This document shows, piece by piece, positions 15,797 through 22,082 of a stretch of DNA of 22,082 nt. Source of the stretch: Pseudomonadota bacterium (GTDB lineage Bacteria > Desulfobacterota > Desulfovibrionia > Desulfovibrionales > Desulfovibrionaceae); contig JAEXRD010000006.1 of the NCBI GenBank assembly GCA_023438245.1, forward strand, positions 1 to 22,082, read 5' to 3'. Below the pieces are notes generated by a model, which worked only from the letters and a program-made list of their open reading frames with translations, did no database searches and was not told the DNA's origin. Within the stretch, counting starts at the first letter, position 1, and every line of letters starts with the position of its first letter. A program made the translations under genes and the position numbers.

Positions 15797-17182
15797 ATGA
15801 CCAAGAAGATGTGGGGCGGGCGCTTCGCCGAGGCCGCCGCGGCCAAGGTGGAGGAGTACACCCAGTCCGAGAGCTTTGACCGGCAGCTGTACCGCGAGGA
15901 CATCGCGGGCTCCAAGGCCCATGCGCGCATGCTCGGCCAGTGCGGCATCATCGGCCCTGACGAGGCCAAGGTCATCATCGACGGCCTGGACGCGGTGCTG
16001 GCCGAGATCGAGGCCGGGACCTTCGTGTGGAAGCGCGAGCTGGAAGACGTGCACATGAACATCGAGCGCAGGCTCACGGAGCTCGTGGGGCCCGTGGGCG
16101 GCAAGCTGCACACCGCCAGGAGCAGGAACGACCAGGTGGGCCTGGACTTCCGGCTGCACGTGGCCGCGAGACTGGGCGTGTGGAGCGCGGAGCTGGCCCG
16201 GCTTGTGGGCGTGCTGGCGGACAGGGCCGAGGAGCACAAGGCCACGCTGCTGCCCGGCTGCACGCACCTGCAGGCCGCCCAGCCCGTGAGCCTGGCCCAG
16301 CACCTGCTGGCCTACGCCCAGATGTTCCGGCGCGACCACGAGCGCCTGGCCGACTGCCTGAAGCGCGTGAAGATTTCGCCCCTGGGCGCGGCGGCGCTGG
16401 CCGGCACCACGCATCCCATCATGCCCGGCCTGGTGGCGGCGGAGGTGGGCTTTTCCGGCACCTTCGCCAACAGCATGGACGCCGTGAGCGACCGCGACTA
16501 CGCCCTGGAGGCCCTGTTCTGCGGCAGCGTCATCATGATGCACCTGAGCAGGCTGTGCGAGGAGTTCATCATCTGGGCCAACCCGAACTTCGGCTACGTG
16601 AAGCTGCCGGACGCCTATTCCACCGGCTCGTCCATCATGCCGCAGAAGAAGAACCCCGACGTCTGCGAGCTGATGCGCGGCAAGACCGGCCGGGTGTACG
16701 GCGCGCTGACGACCCTGCTGACCATCATGAAGGGCCTGCCGCTGACCTACAACCGCGACATGCAGGAGGACAAGGAGCCCTTCTTCGACGCGGACAGGAC
16801 GGTTTCGGCCTCGGTGTCCATCATGGCCGACATGCTGGCCGTGCTGGAGTTCCGGCCCGAGGTCATGCGCGCGGCGCTGGACCGGGGCTTCCTCAACGCC
16901 ACGGAACTGGCCGACTACCTTGCGGCCAAGGGCCTGCCCTTCCGCGAGGCGCACCACGCCACGGGCGCGGCGGTTGCCCTGGCGGAGCAGAAGAATGTTC
17001 GCCTGGAAGATTTGAGCCTCGACGAATTCAAGCGGTTCTCGCCCCTGGTGGAGCAGGACGTGTACGCCGTGCTGGCCCACGAGGCAGCGGTGGCCCGGCG
17101 CTCCATGCCCGGCGGAACGGGGCCGGATTCGGTGGCCGAACAACTTTCGGCCCTGCGCGGCTGGATTTCTTTTCTGGGATAA
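15797..17182 (+). CDS. argH: Argininosuccinate lyase
   Basis: Cytosolic homotetrameric lyase releasing arginine and fumarate from argininosuccinate, 461 aa. I start at ATG 15797 (MTKKMWGGRF, the family N-terminus) after GGGAGGACG; the frame extends 35 codons upstream without support. The fumarase/lyase superfamily signature GSSIMPQKKNP is at 277-287, with its catalytic loop Ser, and TARSRNDQV lies near residue 110. The length matches the family (about 460). It is separated from the GNAT gene by 118 bp holding a weak terminator, so it probably has its own start of transcription, though I see no strong promoter. A strong terminator closes it at 17210-17240. There is no NAGS fusion at its C-terminus. 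Confidence 0.98.
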   Translation: MTKKMWGGRFAEAAAAKVEEYTQSESFDRQLYREDIAGSKAHARMLGQCGIIGPDEAKVIIDGLDAVLAEIEAGTFVWKRELEDVHMNIERRLTELVGPVGGKLHTARSRNDQVGLDFRLHVAARLGVWSAELARLVGVLADRAEEHKATLLPGCTHLQAAQPVSLAQHLLAYAQMFRRDHERLADCLKRVKISPLGAAALAGTTHPIMPGLVAAEVGFSGTFANSMDAVSDRDYALEALFCGSVIMMHLSRLCEEFIIWANPNFGYVKLPDAYSTGSSIMPQKKNPDVCELMRGKTGRVYGALTTLLTIMKGLPLTYNRDMQEDKEPFFDADRTVSASVSIMADMLAVLEFRPEVMRAALDRGFLNATELADYLAAKGLPFREAHHATGAAVALAEQKNVRLEDLSLDEFKRFSPLVEQDVYAVLAHEAAVARRSMPGGTGPDSVAEQLSALRGWISFLG

Positions 17183-17209
17183 TCTCCCGTCATTCCGGGA
17201 TGTTTGCCT

Positions 17210-17240
17210 GGGGGCGCGGGTTTCCGCGCCCCCTTTTTTT
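17210..17240 (+). terminator. Strong Rho-independent terminator after argH
   Basis: GGGGGCGCGG (17210-17219) pairs perfectly with CCGCGCCCCC (17224-17233) around a 4-nt loop, followed by TTTTTTT. It separates the arginine genes from the hydrogenase operon. Confidence 0.95.
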
Positions 17241-17261
17241 ACAAAACGTGCATGTTCCTTT

Positions 17262-17276
17262 TTGCACACGGCTTGC
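17262..17276 (+). promoter_or_regulatory. Candidate -24/-12 (sigma-54-like) promoter of the hydrogenase operon
   Basis: TTGCAC-ACGGC-TTGC matches TGGCAC-N5-TTGC at all but one base with correct spacing, but the mismatch is one of the two key G residues at -24/-25. The start would be near 17288, 57 nt before hydB. A sigma-70 alternative is TTGCGC (17273-17278) with TACATA (17294-17299), but that spacing is only 15 bp. The patch is AT-richer than its surroundings. Confidence 0.35.
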
Positions 17277-17344
17277 GCAACCACTGGATTTTGTACATAG
17301 AGAGGAGCGAAATTACACTTTCGTACCCCAAAGCGGGAGGGGCA

Positions 17345-18391
17345 ATGACGACATACACTGTCTACAAGGAACAGTTGCCCGAGCTGTTCGAGACGTGGAG
17401 CAGGCAGTATGCGCTCCATGTCCCGGCCAGGCTGCGCGAGGGCTTCTACGACCTGGTGCCCTGGAAAAAGGGCCTGGAGATCGCCTGGGAGTTCGACGTG
17501 GCCTACAACTCCCCCAAGCGCTTCCTGTTCCCCCCCAAGGAAACGCTCATCACCTTCGACCGGGAGACCTGCGAGGCCGCCCCGGTGTTCGAGGCTCCGC
17601 CGCAGATCCTCTTCGGCATGCACCCCTACGACGTCAAGGCCATCAACCAGCTGGACCAGCTGCTGATAAGCGGCGCGCCGGACCAGAACTATGTTCGCCG
17701 CCGCGACGCCACGGTGATCATGGCGCTGGAGCCGCTCACCGTCTCGCAGCCCGCGTTCTGGGCCACGGTGGGCGCGGCGCAAGTGGCGCACGGCTTCGAC
17801 CTGTACTGGACCAAGATCGGCCCCGCCTCCTTCACCGTCGAGGTCGGCAGCGCCCGCGGCGAGGAACTGCTCGGCATGGCCGGGCCGCTTCTGCCCGCCA
17901 CCCCCGGCGACAAGGAGGCCGCCCGCCGCGCCAAGGCCCGCATCCAGGCCAAGGCCCGGCGCACCGGCCTGCGCTACAACTGGGAGGAGACCCCGCGCCT
18001 GCTCTCCAAATGCTGGGACTCGCCCCTGTGGCGGCGCTACTCCCAGATGTGCCTGGCCTGCGGCTCGTGCAACCTGGTGTGCCCCACCTGCTACTGCTTC
18101 GACATCCGCGAGGAGGCCGATGACCAGCTGAAGAAGGGCGAGCGCCACCGCTACTGGGACGGCTGCATGCTGGAGAGCTTCGCCAAGGTGGCGGGCAACC
18201 ACAACTTCCGCCCCAAGGCCCAGGACCGGTACCGCCACCGCTATTTCCGCAAGGGCAAGTACATCTACGACAAGATCGGCGAGCTGGGCTGCGTGGGCTG
18301 CGGGCGCTGCGTGCGCGCCTGCACCGCGGGCATCGCCAACCCGCTCAAGGTGTTCAACGAACTCTGGGAGGAGACGGCCCATGAATACTAA
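17345..18391 (+). CDS. hydB: Group 3b [NiFe] hydrogenase beta subunit, two [4Fe-4S] clusters
   Basis: Cytosolic electron-transfer subunit of an NAD(P)-linked hydrogenase (sulfhydrogenase type), 348 aa. I start at ATG 17345 behind GGGAGGGG; the frame upstream crosses the terminator region. The N-terminal 220 residues form the HydB/AsrA-like domain with no clusters. The C-terminal part holds two ferredoxin motifs: Cys236-x2-Cys239-x2-Cys242-x3-Cys246, and Cys316-x2-Cys319-x2-Cys322-x3-Cys326. The second motif lacks the usual Pro after the fourth Cys (RACTAGI). The stop overlaps hydG by 11 bp. The gene order hydB-hydG-hydD-hydA is that of Pyrococcus furiosus soluble hydrogenase I. An anaerobic sulfite reductase subunit A (AsrA) is related, but the hydrogenase subunits downstream settle the assignment. 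Confidence 0.9.
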   Translation: MTTYTVYKEQLPELFETWSRQYALHVPARLREGFYDLVPWKKGLEIAWEFDVAYNSPKRFLFPPKETLITFDRETCEAAPVFEAPPQILFGMHPYDVKAINQLDQLLISGAPDQNYVRRRDATVIMALEPLTVSQPAFWATVGAAQVAHGFDLYWTKIGPASFTVEVGSARGEELLGMAGPLLPATPGDKEAARRAKARIQAKARRTGLRYNWEETPRLLSKCWDSPLWRRYSQMCLACGSCNLVCPTCYCFDIREEADDQLKKGERHRYWDGCMLESFAKVAGNHNFRPKAQDRYRHRYFRKGKYIYDKIGELGCVGCGRCVRACTAGIANPLKVFNELWEETAHEY

Positions 18392-19214
18392 ACCCTTCTC
18401 GCCCTACGTCCCGCGCCCGGTGACGCTGGTGGAGAAGACCAAGCTCTCGGATTTCGTCACCCGCTTCACCTTCGAGCAGGACAACGGCAAGCCGCTGGCG
18501 CACAAGCCCGGCCAGTTCGTGAACCTCTCGGTGTACGGCGTGGGCGAGGCCCCGTTCTCCATCAGCTCCGCGCCCCGGCGCACCCACAACACCTTCGAGA
18601 TCGCCATCCGCCGCATCGGCGCGGTGACCAGCGCCCTGCACGCCCTGGAGCCCGGGGCCAAGGTGGGCCTGCGCGGGCCATACGGCACCAGCTTCCCGGT
18701 CATGAAGTTCGTGGGCAAGGACGTGCTCATCATCGCCGGCGGCCTTGGCTACATCCCGCTCAGGTCGCTGCTTTTCTATCAATTGCGCCACCGCGACGAG
18801 TTCGGGCGCATGGTGCTCATGGTGGGCACCCGCGACCCCAAGGAGCGCATCTTCGTGGACGAGATCGCCGACCTGGCCAAGAGCGGCGACGTGGAAGTGC
18901 TGGAGACCGTGGACATGCCCGACGCCACCTGGAAGGGCAACACCGGCGTCATCACCACGCTGCTGCCCAAGGTGGATCTCGACCCCGGCAACACCTACGT
19001 GGCCATGGTGGGGCCGCCGATCATGTACCGCTTCGTCATCGGCGAGTGCCGCAAGAAGGGCATCGCCAGCGACCAGATCTTCGTCTCGCTGGAGCGCAAG
19101 ATGAAGTGCGGCCTGGGCAAGTGCGGCCACTGCCAGATCAACGAGCTCAACACCTGCATCGACGGCCCCGTGTTCTGCTACACGGACATCGAGGCCTACC
19201 AGGAAGCCATCTAG
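18381..19214 (+). CDS. hydG: Group 3b hydrogenase gamma subunit, FAD/NAD(P)-binding
   Basis: Cytosolic diaphorase subunit of 277 aa in the ferredoxin-NADP reductase superfamily, related to dihydroorotate dehydrogenase electron-transfer subunit PyrK and AsrB. A flavin-binding barrel (about 10-105) contains GEAPFSISSAP; the nucleotide domain (about 112-230) has AGGLGYIPLRSLL; the C-terminus binds a [2Fe-2S] cluster with Cys243, Cys248, Cys251 and Cys259 in CGLGKCGHCQ and the TCIDGPVF end. It passes electrons between HydB clusters and NAD(P). ATG 18381 lies inside the end of hydB after GGGAGGAG; hydD follows 19 bp later. The preference for NADP over NAD cannot be read from the sequence with confidence. 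Confidence 0.92.
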   Translation: MNTKPFSPYVPRPVTLVEKTKLSDFVTRFTFEQDNGKPLAHKPGQFVNLSVYGVGEAPFSISSAPRRTHNTFEIAIRRIGAVTSALHALEPGAKVGLRGPYGTSFPVMKFVGKDVLIIAGGLGYIPLRSLLFYQLRHRDEFGRMVLMVGTRDPKERIFVDEIADLAKSGDVEVLETVDMPDATWKGNTGVITTLLPKVDLDPGNTYVAMVGPPIMYRFVIGECRKKGIASDQIFVSLERKMKCGLGKCGHCQINELNTCIDGPVFCYTDIEAYQEAI

Positions 19215-19233
19215 GCGGGCGGGAGGAGATATC

Positions 19234-19974
19234 ATGGCAAAACCCAGAATCGCCTTCTTCGACTTCGCCGGGTGCGAGGGCGACCAGCTCCAGATCGCCA
19301 ACCTGGAGGAGCGCCTGCTGGACATCCTGGCCCACGTGGAGGTGGTGAGCTTCCGCGAGGTGGCCACCGGCCACAGCGACGACTACGACGTGGCCTTTGT
19401 GGAGGGCTCCATCACCCGGCCCGAGGACGAGGCCCGGCTGAAGGAGATCCGCAAGAACGCCAAGGTGCTCGTGGCCCTGGGGGCCTGCGCCTGCATCGGC
19501 GGCATCAACTGCCTGAAGAACTTCATGGCCGAGAACGTGTACCGCGAGGAGGTCTACGGGCCGCAGGCCCGCTGGTTCCCCACCTACGCCGCGCGCCCGC
19601 TCAAGAGCGTGGTCAAGGTGGACGCCGAGATCCACGGCTGCCCCATCGACCCCACCGAGTTCGCGCGCATCACCAAGGAGCTGCTCCAGGGCCGCGCGCC
19701 CTGGATCGCCGACTTCCCGGTGTGCGTGGAGTGCAAGAGCGCGGGCAATGTGTGCCGCTACGAGATGGGCCGCATGTGCTTAGGGATCATCACCCGCGCC
19801 GGATGCGGGGCCGCCTGCGTCAGCGAGGGCGCGCACTGCTGGGGCTGCCGGGGACTGGTGCCCGGGGCCAACCTGGACGCCGCGCGCATCGTCATGGACC
19901 GCGCGGGCAGCGACCGCAAGGCCACCCAGGACCTGCTGCGCTTCTTCCTCGGCGATACCGGCGCTGCGCTGTAG
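19234..19974 (+). CDS. hydD: Group 3b [NiFe] hydrogenase small (delta) subunit with Asp in place of a cluster Cys
   Basis: Small subunit of 246 aa carrying the Fe-S relay next to the NiFe site; no Tat signal, so cytosolic. ATG 19234 follows GGAGGAGAT. The proximal-cluster motif, normally Cys-x2-Cys near the N-terminus, reads GCEGDQ: Cys14 is kept and residue 17 is Asp (codon GAC). The other proximal ligands are present as Cys85 (GACAC) and Cys136 (HGCP). Medial and distal cluster cysteines follow: Cys164, 167, 174, 182, then 191, 195, 202 and 205. EGSITRPEDE (57-66) is the family segment. It pairs with hydA, but 191 bp of structured DNA separate them, against the close spacing of the other genes. 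Asp could ligate the iron; a cluster missing one ligand is the alternative. Confidence 0.93.
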   Translation: MAKPRIAFFDFAGCEGDQLQIANLEERLLDILAHVEVVSFREVATGHSDDYDVAFVEGSITRPEDEARLKEIRKNAKVLVALGACACIGGINCLKNFMAENVYREEVYGPQARWFPTYAARPLKSVVKVDAEIHGCPIDPTEFARITKELLQGRAPWIADFPVCVECKSAGNVCRYEMGRMCLGIITRAGCGAACVSEGAHCWGCRGLVPGANLDAARIVMDRAGSDRKATQDLLRFFLGDTGAAL

Positions 19975-20031
19975 CAGTGGCGTAGGGGGCCTGTTTCGAA
20001 ACGTGTCTTTTGTCCCCTGGGCTGCGTCGCA

Positions 20032-20089
20032 AGTCGACTGTGGCCCAGGGCTGTACCATAAAAGTACTATCCCTGGTCCCCAGTCGACT
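20032..20089 (+). other. Long stem-loop in the hydD-hydA gap
   Basis: Two 19-nt arms (20032-20050 and 20071-20089) pair at 17 positions around a 20-nt loop that itself holds GTAC twice and may fold. Each arm carries AGTCGACT, itself palindromic. Weaker pairing may continue outward (CCTGG near 20016 with CCAGG near 20099), and a 10-bp palindrome GTTTCGAAAC lies at 19993-20002. No T run follows. It could stabilise or punctuate the mRNA, be a mobile palindromic repeat, or bind a protein. Confidence 0.75.
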
Positions 20090-20165
20090 CGCTTCTTGCC
20101 AGGAGCCCAAATCCATCGTTTGGCAACAGGCCCTGGAAATGCGAGACCGAAGACAAGGAGAGCAT

Positions 20166-21617
20166 ATGGCCAAGATCGCACCCGCCCCCAAGCCGAAAAG
20201 CACCGCAGCTAAGGCTCCGGCCAAGGCCGCCGCGAAGAAGGCCTCCCCGGCCACGCCGGTTTCCACCCCGGAGGCCGTGCCCGGACCCAAGAAGGTCCGC
20301 GTGCACTACCTCACCCGCGTGGAGGGCCACGGCAACATCGTGGTGGACGTGGAGGCCGACGGCAGCGTGTCCACCTGCCGCTGGGAGGTGCCCGAGGCCC
20401 CGCGCTTCTTCGAGGCCATGGTGGTGGGCCGCGACTACCGCGACGTGCACCACATCGTGTCGCGCATCTGCGGCATCTGCGCCATCGGCCACCAGCTGGC
20501 CAGCCTGCAGGCCACCGAGGACGCGCTGAACATCCACGTCAGCGAGCAGACCCACGCCCTGCGCCGCCTGGCCCTGCACGCCGAGAACCTGCAGAGCCAC
20601 CTGCTGCACATCGCCTACCTCGTGCTGCCCGACCTCATGGGCGTGGACTCCATCCTGCCCCTGGCCGCCACGCACAAGGACGCGGTGCTCAAGTTCATCG
20701 CCGCCCGGCGCGTGGCCAACGAGTTCTCCCGCATCATCTGCGGGCGCACCACGCACCCCCAGCGCATGACCCCCGGCGGCTTCGTGCAGCTGCCCACCAC
20801 GGAGGACCTGGAGAGCCTGCGCCTGATGCTCACCCAGACCCTGCCCAACCTGGACTTCGCCGTGGATTTCTTCGCGGGCATCATCGACCGCTTCCCCAAG
20901 TTCGAGCGCGACACCGAGTACGTGGGCCTGGTCTCCCCGGCGGAGTACGCCATGTACTGGGGCGAGATCGGCTCCACCCGTGACGAAAGGCGGCCCGTGC
21001 GCCAGTACCGCAACGTCACCCGCGAGTATCTGGTGCCCACCTCCACCGCCAAGTGGACCAGGAACCAGACCGACTCCTACATGGTGGGAGCCCTCGCCCG
21101 GTTCAACCTCAACGCCGAGCATCTGCGCCCGCTGGCCGCCAAGGCCGCCAAGAAGCTCGGGCTGGTCAAGGGCTGCACCAACCCGTACATGATCACCGTG
21201 GCCCAGCTGGTGGAGTGCGTGCACACGGTTGAGGAATCCATCGAGCTGGTGGACGAGCTGCTCAGGCAGGGCATCCGCGACGAGGCCCCGGCCGTCATCC
21301 GGCCCAGCGCCGGGCGCGGCGTGGGCGCTGTCGAAGTCCCGCGCGGCATCCTGTTTCATTTCTACGAGTACGACGACAACGGCCGGGTGTTCCAGGCCGA
21401 CTGCGTCATCCCCACCAACCAGAACCACGGCAATATCCAGAAGGATCTCGAAGCTCTTACCCCGACCCTCGCCGGCCTGTCGGAAAAGGAAATCGAGCTG
21501 CGGCTGTCCATGCTGGTGCGTGCCTACGACCCGTGCATCTCCTGCTCCACCCACTGCATCGACGCGCGTGGTCTGGACCAGGGCGCCAGTAGCCTGGTGC
21601 GGTTCAATAGAAAGTAA
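20166..21617 (+). CDS. hydA: Group 3b [NiFe] hydrogenase large (alpha) subunit
   Basis: Catalytic subunit of 483 aa that binds the NiFe centre. ATG 20166 follows an AAGGAGAG ribosome site. Residues 1-42 are a Lys/Ala/Pro-rich tail unlike the short start of known group 3b enzymes; the catalytic domain begins near VRVHYLTRVEGHG. The L1 motif RICGICAIGH gives Cys102 and Cys105; the L2 motif DPCISCSTH gives Cys457 and Cys460. A 20-residue tail after His463 (CIDARGLDQG...) is the expected C-terminal peptide removed by a maturation protease after nickel insertion. No hyp genes or protease are in the window. With HydB, G and D it should interconvert H2 and NAD(P)H, and may also reduce sulfur as in archaeal sulfhydrogenases, though that is unproven here. 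Confidence 0.95.
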   Translation: MAKIAPAPKPKSTAAKAPAKAAAKKASPATPVSTPEAVPGPKKVRVHYLTRVEGHGNIVVDVEADGSVSTCRWEVPEAPRFFEAMVVGRDYRDVHHIVSRICGICAIGHQLASLQATEDALNIHVSEQTHALRRLALHAENLQSHLLHIAYLVLPDLMGVDSILPLAATHKDAVLKFIAARRVANEFSRIICGRTTHPQRMTPGGFVQLPTTEDLESLRLMLTQTLPNLDFAVDFFAGIIDRFPKFERDTEYVGLVSPAEYAMYWGEIGSTRDERRPVRQYRNVTREYLVPTSTAKWTRNQTDSYMVGALARFNLNAEHLRPLAAKAAKKLGLVKGCTNPYMITVAQLVECVHTVEESIELVDELLRQGIRDEAPAVIRPSAGRGVGAVEVPRGILFHFYEYDDNGRVFQADCVIPTNQNHGNIQKDLEALTPTLAGLSEKEIELRLSMLVRAYDPCISCSTHCIDARGLDQGASSLVRFNRK

Positions 21618-21684
21618 CACGTTAGGGTTCGGCCCCGTTCTCTCCCCCTTGCAGGGTGGAGACGGCCCCGGAACCCTCTGATTT

Positions 21685-21732
21685 ACGCCACGAGGCCCGG
21701 TCGAGCGCAGGCTCGGCCGGGCCTCGTGGCGT
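21685..21732. terminator. Very strong hairpin closing the hydrogenase operon
   Basis: Arms 21685-21700 and 21717-21732 pair over 16 bp without error; inside, CGAGC (21702-21706) pairs with GCTCG (21711-21715) across a T-G wobble, leaving a GCAG loop. The result is a 22-bp near-continuous stem 68 bp after the hydA stop. Only a short T stretch (TTCT) follows, so it may act as an mRNA-stabilising end or a bidirectional terminator. Confidence 0.7.
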
Positions 21733-21848
21733 TCTGCGCCCTTCGCCAGCCTGCTTTTGATATAGCCTGTAATGTCAACACTCTTAAGATTATCGATACT
21801 TACTCTAGATGCAAAAATGCAACACTTTCGCCTGGGTCGGGGCAAAGT

Positions 21849-21949
21849 GAAGGGCTCCTTGCGGCGGCTTTTGCGCCGGAGGGAGCCCTTCGCGTCAACG
21901 GGAGGTCCGGGGGGGCTCGTCCCCCCGGCGGGGTCCACGGGCAGCGCCC
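21849..21949. repeat. Array of three adjacent GC-rich hairpins, probable intergenic repeat element
   Basis: Hairpin 1: GAAGGGCTCC (21849-21858) with its complement at 21882-21891 and an inner CGGCG/CGCCG stem. Hairpin 2: CCGGGGGG (21907-21914) with CCCCCCGG (21921-21928). Hairpin 3: GGGC (21939-21942) with GCCC (21946-21949). The phrase GGTCCGGGGGGGCTCGTCCC and GGGGTCCACGGGCAGCGCC resemble dispersed intergenic elements of high-GC genomes; one copy only is in this window, so the repeat status is inference. Confidence 0.45.
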
Positions 21950-22005
21950 CCGGCGCCGAGTCAACGCCCCTATCCGACGGATCTTTGCGCCCCACCGCAT
22001 CCCCG

Positions 22006-22059
22006 CAACGGCCTGAATCACCGCAGCGGCTACCACCGCCGTACCGCTCAAGGCCGTTG
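22006..22059. other. Hairpin near the window end
   Basis: CAACGGCCT (22006-22014) pairs with AGGCCGTTG (22051-22059) over 9 bp, enclosing a 36-nt region with further GC pairing (GCGG with CCGC-type blocks). TTTC follows closely. It could be a terminator for a gene outside the window or a small structured RNA; nothing decides. Confidence 0.35.
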
Positions 22060-22082
22060 TTTCAACTACGCGCCAGCGCGGA

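Larger units (their letters stand above)
21733..22082. other. Non-coding 3' region after the hydrogenase operon
   Basis: An AT-rich patch (about 21760-21830) precedes the hairpin series at 21849-21949 and the hairpin at 22006-22059. No open frame here has a ribosome site or a recognisable protein. The AT-rich patch may contain a promoter, but no well-spaced pair of hexamers is evident. Confidence 0.5.

Noticed and set aside
17204..17344. 47-codon N-terminal extension of hydB
   Set aside because: It begins inside the argH terminator and overlaps the candidate promoter; ATG 17345 has a good ribosome site and fits the family start.
20067..21995. A 642-codon minus-strand frame across hydA
   Set aside because: Its composition mirrors the GC-rich third positions of hydA and it has no recognisable motif; the coding strand is settled by the NiFe motifs.
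21726..22016. Small open frames at the window end on both strands
   Set aside because: They cross the hairpin array, lack ribosome sites and have Arg/Pro/Gly-rich composition typical of non-coding GC-rich DNA.

Overview
GC-rich, tightly packed bacterial chromosomal DNA. The gene set suggests a free-living, motile, mostly anaerobic Gram-negative bacterium, most likely a deltaproteobacterium of the Desulfovibrionales. The pointers are amtB-glnB under a sigma-54-type promoter, CheV, an argFGH cluster, a cytosolic group 3b [NiFe] hydrogenase and GC-rich intergenic hairpin elements. This placement is inferred from gene content and codon style; no 16S gene or other marker lies in the window. There are 22 protein genes, one of them cut by the window edge. 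I see no tRNA, rRNA, CRISPR array, insertion sequence or phage gene.

Layout. (1) 1-1842, minus strand: ammonium channel amtB followed by PII gene glnB (3' end outside), behind a -24/-12 promoter at 1828-1842. (2) 2198-4711, plus: a short KdpD-like sensor kinase lacking the usual KdpD N-terminal region, translationally coupled to a KdpE-type regulator; no kdpFABC genes are present. (3) 4863-5833, plus: tatA and a DedA membrane protein. (4) 5830-7905, minus: cheV, an Hpt protein and a SYLF-domain lipoprotein, nearly contiguous. (5) 8113-9195, plus: a two-domain VOC protein resembling 4-hydroxyphenylpyruvate dioxygenase. (6) 9222-10756, plus: a metal-resistance unit, with a CadC/SmtB-type ArsR repressor and an SO_0444-type metal permease, each preceded by a copy of the same palindromic operator. 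(7) 10862-12311: phoH and ybeY. (8) 12340-17182: argF, argG, a GNAT protein and argH, i.e. the last three steps of arginine synthesis plus an acetyltransferase-like protein. (9) 17262-21732: hydB-hydG-hydD-hydA, the four subunits of a cytosolic bidirectional NAD(P)-linked hydrogenase. (10) 21685-22082: non-coding, rich in strong hairpins.

How the parts work together. AmtB and PII form the usual ammonium-uptake and control pair. The ArsR repressor probably senses thiophilic or divalent metals and releases both its own promoter and that of the efflux permease. ArgF, ArgG and ArgH convert ornithine to arginine. In the hydrogenase, HydA/HydD carry the NiFe site and the near Fe-S relay, HydB carries two [4Fe-4S] clusters, and HydG carries FAD, the NAD(P) site and a [2Fe-2S] cluster, so electrons can pass between H2 and NAD(P)H.

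Most worth a second look: the hydrogenase operon, with an Asp where the small subunit normally has a proximal-cluster Cys, a Lys/Ala/Pro-rich N-terminal tail on HydA, and a long stem-loop in the unusually wide hydD-hydA gap; the paired operators of the metal-efflux unit; and the GNAT protein inside the arginine cluster. I did not find a convincing wholly new multi-gene system.
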